A DNA stretch of 9,730 nt, taken from CANIGN01 sp964538275. Its GTDB lineage: Bacteria; Bdellovibrionota; UBA2428. Every line of letters begins with the position of its first letter. The first letter of the stretch is position 1. The translations under genes and the position numbers were made by a program. Below, one piece after another: positions 6,554-9,730 of this stretch. The notes below the pieces were generated by a model, which searched no databases, was not told where the DNA came from, and saw only the letters and a program-made list of their open reading frames with translations. The stretch is taken from NCBI GenBank assembly GCA_964538275.1, contig CAZIFW010000083.1, forward strand, positions 1 through 9,730. The letters are read 5' to 3'.

Positions 6554-6590
6554 ATAATACCACAATATGGTATACCATGCAATGGTATTA
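6554..6590 (-). promoter_or_regulatory. higBA promoter overlapping a symmetric operator
   Basis: On the minus strand, -35 TTGCAT (6582-6577) and -10 TATTAT (6559-6554) are separated by exactly 17 bp. Overlaying them is a symmetric array centred at 6572.5: the inner palindrome ATGGTATACCAT (6567-6578) and outer arms TAATACCA (6555-6562) and TGGTATTA (6583-6590). This gives four TGGTAT-type half-sites. It fits an autorepressor such as HigA covering the promoter. The higB start lies 17 bp downstream of the -10. Confidence 0.75.
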
Positions 6591-6760
6591 AAATAGATCA
6601 AAAAATCAATAGATTTACCCGAATTTGATAATTTTACAACAAAAGTCCACCGCCCACGATAATTCCCTTTTCCTCGAGAGCTCTGGGTAATGGGCATGAG
6701 CGAGCCGTCGAGCGTCATGTTCTCTTCATCCCAAAACCGTTCGTTTTTAAGACTGAAGAT

Positions 6761-6785
6761 TGCAACATAAAACTTTTATGTTGCA
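6761..6785. promoter_or_regulatory. 25-bp perfect palindrome, candidate resolvase site
   Basis: The arms TGCAACATAAAA (6761-6772) and TTTTATGTTGCA (6774-6785) are exact complements around a single C. The size and AT-rich centre fit a serine-recombinase dimer site (res subsite I) or an operator for the resolvase gene, whose start is 145 bp to the right. I find no clear second or third subsite nearby. Confidence 0.55.
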
Positions 6786-6929
6786 GAAACTTTATTATGA
6801 CAAAAGGTCTAGTTTTATCCTCGTTTTTTGTTCCAAAATGCCGTCTCTAAATCAAAGGACCGAAATAGAGTTTATTTGCGAGTTTGCTTTGAATTTGAAA
6901 CACTTCTGCGACTTATTGGAGGTATTTTT

Positions 6930-7478
6930 ATGTTGATTGGCTACGCTCGGGTATCAAAAGAGGATCAAAATCTCGATGCACAAAAAGATGAGCTTAAGAC
7001 CGCTGGTTGTGAGAAAATCTACACCGACAAGATTAGCGGGGCTATAGATGATCGCACTGGATTAGATGAACTACTCAGCTTTGCTCGTCCTGGTGATGTA
7101 CTTGTGGTGTGTAGGCTTGATCGGCTTGGGCGCTCGCTTAAGAAACTGATCCTACTTGTTGAGGAGCTCTCTTCAAAGAGTATTGGCTTTAGATCCTTAC
7201 GCGAGAGCATAGATACGACAACCTCTGGTGGAAAGTTAGTTTTTCATGTATTTGGGGCTTTGGCTGAGTTTGAGCGGGCTTTAATCAGTGAAAGAACTAA
7301 GGCTGGCCTTGTTGCGGCTCGTGCCCGCGGCAGGAACGGCGGCCGCCCACGGATCATGGATGAAATTAAAATCCAGCAAGCTAAAACTTTATTAAGTGAG
7401 AAGAAGTTCTCCGTGCCTCAGATTTGCCGCAGCCTTGGGGTGTCTAGGGGCACGTTTTATCGTAGCCTAAAGGGCTAG
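6930..7478 (+). CDS. Serine resolvase/invertase, Tn3-resolvase-like
   Basis: 182 aa from the ATG at 6930, which has GGAGG 7 bp upstream and gives the canonical MLIGYARVS start; the longer frame beginning at 6828 adds unrelated residues. The catalytic serine is S9. The active-site arginines lie in CRLDRLGRS (R62, R65, R68). The dimer/E-helix block is IDTTTSGGKLVFHVFGALAEFERALISERT (94-122), then a basic linker and GGRP, and a C-terminal helix-turn-helix at about 159-180. Such enzymes cut and rejoin at short palindromic sites through a covalent phosphoserine intermediate, resolving multimers or inverting segments. Without transposase partners of the Tn3 type here, plasmid multimer resolution is the likely job. 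It converges with the transposase if the unit is circular. Confidence 0.93.
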   Translation: MLIGYARVSKEDQNLDAQKDELKTAGCEKIYTDKISGAIDDRTGLDELLSFARPGDVLVVCRLDRLGRSLKKLILLVEELSSKSIGFRSLRESIDTTTSGGKLVFHVFGALAEFERALISERTKAGLVAARARGRNGGRPRIMDEIKIQQAKTLLSEKKFSVPQICRSLGVSRGTFYRSLKG

Positions 7479-7523
7479 GACGTATAAAAGCTGATTTTGC
7501 TCTTTGCCAAAGTATTCCCCGGC

Positions 7524-7542
7524 GGGCTCGGGCCCCTTTATT
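7524..7542 (+). terminator. Possible terminator after the resolvase gene
   Basis: GGGC (7524-7527) pairs with GCCC (7532-7535) around TCGG, and TTTATT follows (7537-7542). The stem is only 4 bp, though within a very GC-rich run, so it is a weak candidate. It immediately precedes and overlaps the right 55-bp repeat. Confidence 0.3.
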
Positions 7543-7594
7543 AACAAAGCAACCCGAAAACCCTTATGTTCCGCGCTCACCGCGATTCTCTTTA
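7540..7594. repeat. 55-bp direct repeat, right copy
   Basis: Exact copy of 1-55 in the same orientation. To its right begins non-plasmid sequence at 7595. There is no tRNA-like 3' end and no tyrosine integrase nearby, so it does not look like a classical tRNA attachment site. Confidence 0.9.
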
Positions 7595-7596
7595 GA

Positions 7597-8256
7597 CTAA
7601 GAAATTTATCTGCAACGGATCCGCTCATTCAAAATCTAAAAAAATACCCTCAGTAAATCAAAGATACGTCGCAAGTTTCAAAAATTGGTGAAATTCATTG
7701 CCAAAGACCCATTCCAATTACACAATTTTAACAACAACCCATGAAAACTAGATGTTGGGATTGGACAATTCGGGCTTTAAACCGCCTATCCTCTATGTTG
7801 GCTCAGTTTAGTTTATATCTGGGTGCTGATTTTTATCTATCAGCGGGAAGTTCTTATTCTGAAGAAAAATTAGATGTTTTAAAGTACAACCTAAGCTCAA
7901 AACCCAAGTTTAAAAATAATTTAGGCATGTTAGGATTTTCGCCAACTCTTTTAGTGGAAAAGTTAGAACAGCATCAAATAGAATTAATGAAAGAACTTCC
8001 TCATTCTGTTTATTATTATCGCTTTCCAGTTTCCATCAGAAGGCTTGCACCCTATATTGGATATCAGGACAATAAATCTTACGATCTTAGAGCTGACTTC
8101 ATTAAAGAAAATCTTACCTTTTTAAATATTGGGCTTGAAGCAGAAGTTCTTTTGTTTCACAGAATTCCATCAAGAGTCAGAGCGATCAACTCTGAGGTTA
8201 CATTTAGGAATGAAAAAGAAAATGTATTTTCATTTAGTTTAGATCAAAATTTTTAG
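7597..8256 (+). pseudogene. 3' remnant of a probable outer-membrane beta-barrel protein
   Basis: The longest open part runs 7741-8256 (171 codons), but its ATG has no ribosome-binding site and follows a stop at 7729. Just upstream, coding-like peptide appears in two frames: LRNLSATDPLIQNLKKYPQ (7597-7653) and KFQKLVKFIAKDPFQLHNFNNN (ending near 7738). This suggests a longer gene broken by frame changes and cut off at the 55-bp repeat. The readable part has TRCWDWTIRAL near its start. It then has alternating beta-strand pattern (PVSIRRLAPYIGYQ, LTFLNIGLEAEVLLFH) and ends NVFSFSLDQNF, the aromatic C-terminal signature of outer-membrane barrels. The arrangement faintly recalls Lnb/DUF4105-type proteins with a C-terminal barrel; that assignment is weak. 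It could also be an intact short gene. Confidence 0.4.
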
Positions 8257-8257
8257 A

Positions 8258-9730
8258 CTAAAACCCATAGATAATAAATATTTGACCATCGGCTTGGGCT
8301 GTAGACCCCGTACTCAAAATAATATCAGCAAATCCATCATTATTTACATCACCTGCTGGTGAACCAGTTTCTATATCATAAGTTGCATTTCCAAAATACT
8401 TAATACCAGAACTTGCATCCAAATCATTTAAATCAAAAATAGTATTAGCACTCGTGTTCGCTTTAATTCCTAAAGGTCCACCAAAAATAACATAAGAGCG
8501 TCCAACGTCAGCAATGAGATTATCGGCAGAATCAGCACCAGGTGATGTTATCAGAATATCGTTAAATCCATCGCCATTAAAATCTCCGATACCATCCAGA
8601 GTATCTCCCAAGAGATCTCCTGCATTTTCACCATATATAACAAAACCATTTGTTCCATTCAATTGACTTGTTGAAATCACACCATCTGTATCTGTTAACC
8701 ATAGCGCTTGGGCTCCACCGAATAATACATAGACAGCACCTCTGTCATTTTTACCACCGGCATCAAAATAGGGAGCACTTATGATTATATCATCAAACCC
8801 ATCACCATTTATATCTTTCGCATCACCAATATCAAAACTAAAATTAGAGTTAGCTTGTCCATTAGTAATATAAAATCCATTTGTTCCATCGACTGATGTT
8901 AGAAGAAAATTATCAGACATTCCAGAATTTCCAAACACCGCATAAACCCTCTCTGTTGCATCATAATTGCCAAAAAGTAAATCATGTTTTCCATCATTAT
9001 TTAAATTGGCACCGGCAACTGTACTTTGCCATGATACGAGAGAGGAATCATTTACGGCAAAACCATCCACCGAAGTTAAATTATTCGTATATGTATTCCC
9101 AGAAAATCTTGAATTTTTACCGTAATAGACATAGCCATGACTTCCATTAACATCTGACCAACCAAGCTCTCCCGCACCAAGAAATAAATCAATCCAACCG
9201 TCACCATTGAAATCACCGAACGGATAAAGATTACCCCCCAAATGATTTTCATCCCAAAAAGTTCTTATATTTGCCGTTGCCAATCCCTCAGTATGATCAG
9301 CCCTTCCATATATTATTTGTACAGAGCCTTTATAATAACCTGTACCTAACGGATTTACATCATCTGGAGCACCTACAACAAAATCATCAAAACCATCTTT
9401 GTCTAAATCTCCTACTGCTGAAATTTTTGAGCCCCAATAATCTCTTCCGGCTTGAGTATAATAAAATCCTTGTGCGGCAGTCATCGTACTCAAATCTAAG
9501 TTGTGTGGAATACCAGAAGCAGAGCCATATATGACATACAAATCATCATGTCTTTTTCCAGCGGCTATATCACTATAGCCATCACCATTAAAGTCTCCAA
9601 TTCCGGTAGCCCAACCAGAATAAATTCCAGAACCTGAGCCCACCCAATGATTAACATTGCTAGTAAGCATAGCGCTTCCAATAATTCCATCCAAGTCTGT
9701 TAAACCAATATTTAATGTCACAGGAGGAGA
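8258..9730 (-). CDS. FG-GAP repeat beta-propeller protein, N-terminus outside the window
   Basis: Open from the stop at 8258-8260 to the right edge; the GTG at 9721 is preceded in frame by Ser-Pro-Pro codons and no ribosome-binding site, so the gene is 5'-partial. Numbering from that GTG, seven calcium-binding loops of the DxNxDGxxD type appear: 43-51, 105-113, 170-178, 239-247, 303-311, 380-388 and 458-466. Each is followed by a hydrophobic strand such as DIIISAP and a YVIYG-like FG-GAP strand. Seven repeats fit one complete seven-bladed, integrin-alpha-like propeller, with the protein ending right after the last blade (IFIIYGF). Such proteins are usually exported or surface-bound. The stop lies 1 bp from the end of the convergent remnant, with no room for a separate terminator. 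Confidence 0.9.
   Translation of the reverse strand, partial: SPPVTLNIGLTDLDGIIGSAMLTSNVNHWVGSGSGIYSGWATGIGDFNGDGYSDIAAGKRHDDLYVIYGSASGIPHNLDLSTMTAAQGFYYTQAGRDYWGSKISAVGDLDKDGFDDFVVGAPDDVNPLGTGYYKGSVQIIYGRADHTEGLATANIRTFWDENHLGGNLYPFGDFNGDGWIDLFLGAGELGWSDVNGSHGYVYYGKNSRFSGNTYTNNLTSVDGFAVNDSSLVSWQSTVAGANLNNDGKHDLLFGNYDATERVYAVFGNSGMSDNFLLTSVDGTNGFYITNGQANSNFSFDIGDAKDINGDGFDDIIISAPYFDAGGKNDRGAVYVLFGGAQALWLTDTDGVISTSQLNGTNGFVIYGENAGDLLGDTLDGIGDFNGDGFNDILITSPGADSADNLIADVGRSYVIFGGPLGIKANTSANTIFDLNDLDASSGIKYFGNATYDIETGSPAGDVNNDGFADIILSTGSTAQADGQIFIIYGF

Larger units (their letters stand above)
6538..6929. other. 392-bp divergent region between higB and the resolvase gene
   Basis: Contains the higBA promoter and palindromic operator (6554-6590) and a 25-bp palindrome (6761-6785) on the resolvase side. 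In the middle, 6656-6722 is more GC-rich than its surroundings and includes CATGA...TCATG ends (6694-6718). A minus-strand frame stays open from 6775 through this segment (residues KFYVAIFSLKNERFWDEEN, then MTLDGSL), possibly a gene remnant, but it runs into the higBA promoter and I do not call it a gene. Confidence 0.5.
1..7539. mobile_element. Plasmid-like replicon unit of 7,539 bp, free or integrated
   Basis: All genes in this span are of plasmid type: ParA, a winged-helix protein with iteron-like repeats, HigBA, a serine resolvase, a replication-relaxation-like protein and an IS91-like transposase. The unit is delimited by the 55-bp repeat: one period from 1 to 7539 returns to identical sequence at 7540. 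To the right the content changes to a broken outer-membrane-type gene and an FG-GAP gene. Seen: the repeat and the gene content. Inferred: the span is a circular plasmid or an integrated copy of one. The repeat begins exactly at base 1, so its true left limit is not visible, and an assembly-derived join remains possible. No phage structural genes, tyrosine integrase or tRNA end is present. Confidence 0.5.

Noticed and set aside
6828..6929. N-terminal extension of the resolvase from the ATG at 6828
   Set aside because: The extra 34 residues do not resemble the family, while ATG 6930 has a strong ribosome-binding site and gives the standard start with Ser9.
7540..7594. tRNA-end attachment site
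   Set aside because: No T-arm or acceptor-like sequence and no tyrosine integrase; serine resolvases do not leave 55-bp cores.
8881..9534. Plus-strand open frames rich in His, Asn and Leu
   Set aside because: Antisense shadows of the FG-GAP repeats; their composition reflects the complement of Asp/Gly/Asn codons.
9719..9721. GTG as the true start of the FG-GAP gene
   Set aside because: The frame continues upstream to the window edge and the preceding minus-strand bases are pyrimidine-rich, with no ribosome-binding site.

Overview
The window reads as two joined pieces of DNA. Positions 1 to about 7594 carry the gene set of a small plasmid: partition, probable replication, toxin-antitoxin stability, a resolvase, a rolling-circle transposase and a probable mobilisation or replication pair. 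Positions 7595 to 9730 look chromosomal: the decayed 3' end of a probable outer-membrane protein gene, facing a large FG-GAP repeat protein gene that runs off the right edge. A perfect 55-bp direct repeat (1-55 and 7540-7594) marks both ends of the plasmid-like part, so the unit is 7,539 bp. It may be a circular plasmid, an integrated one, or a loop joined to unrelated sequence during assembly. The host appears to be a moderately AT-rich Gram-negative bacterium, judged from the beta-barrel-like C-terminus ending in Phe, the HigBA module and the ribosome-binding sites. I cannot name the taxon.

Layout: 127-3305 holds three minus-strand genes, read in the order replication-relaxation-like protein, four-segment membrane protein with a coiled coil, and IS91/ISCR-like HUH transposase. 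Next is a 463-bp non-coding region with a perfect 23-bp-arm hairpin. Then comes a minus-strand block: higB-higA (6537-5926), parA (5828-4998) and, overlapping parA by 4 bp, a 410-aa winged-helix protein (5001-3769). A plus-strand serine resolvase (6930-7478) lies to the right of a region with a higBA promoter/operator and a 25-bp palindrome.

The most striking feature is inside the 410-aa gene. About 24 copies of a 9-bp motif (GACNCYGTT on the plus strand), spaced mostly 11 bp apart, lie in two clusters on either side of the DNA encoding the winged helix. One cluster is amplified by an 87-bp in-frame tandem duplication. The other adjoins a 38-bp AT-rich tract. Because 11 bp is not a whole number of codons, selection appears to act on the DNA itself. 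This looks like an iteron-type replication origin or centromere hidden in the gene for its own binding protein. The idea rests on sequence structure and on precedents such as phage lambda O and RepA_N plasmids.

Working model: ParA and the winged-helix protein maintain the replicon from the intragenic array, HigBA penalises its loss, the resolvase resolves multimers, and the replication-relaxation/membrane pair assists replication or transfer. No relaxase, coupling ATPase or conventional Rep is visible.
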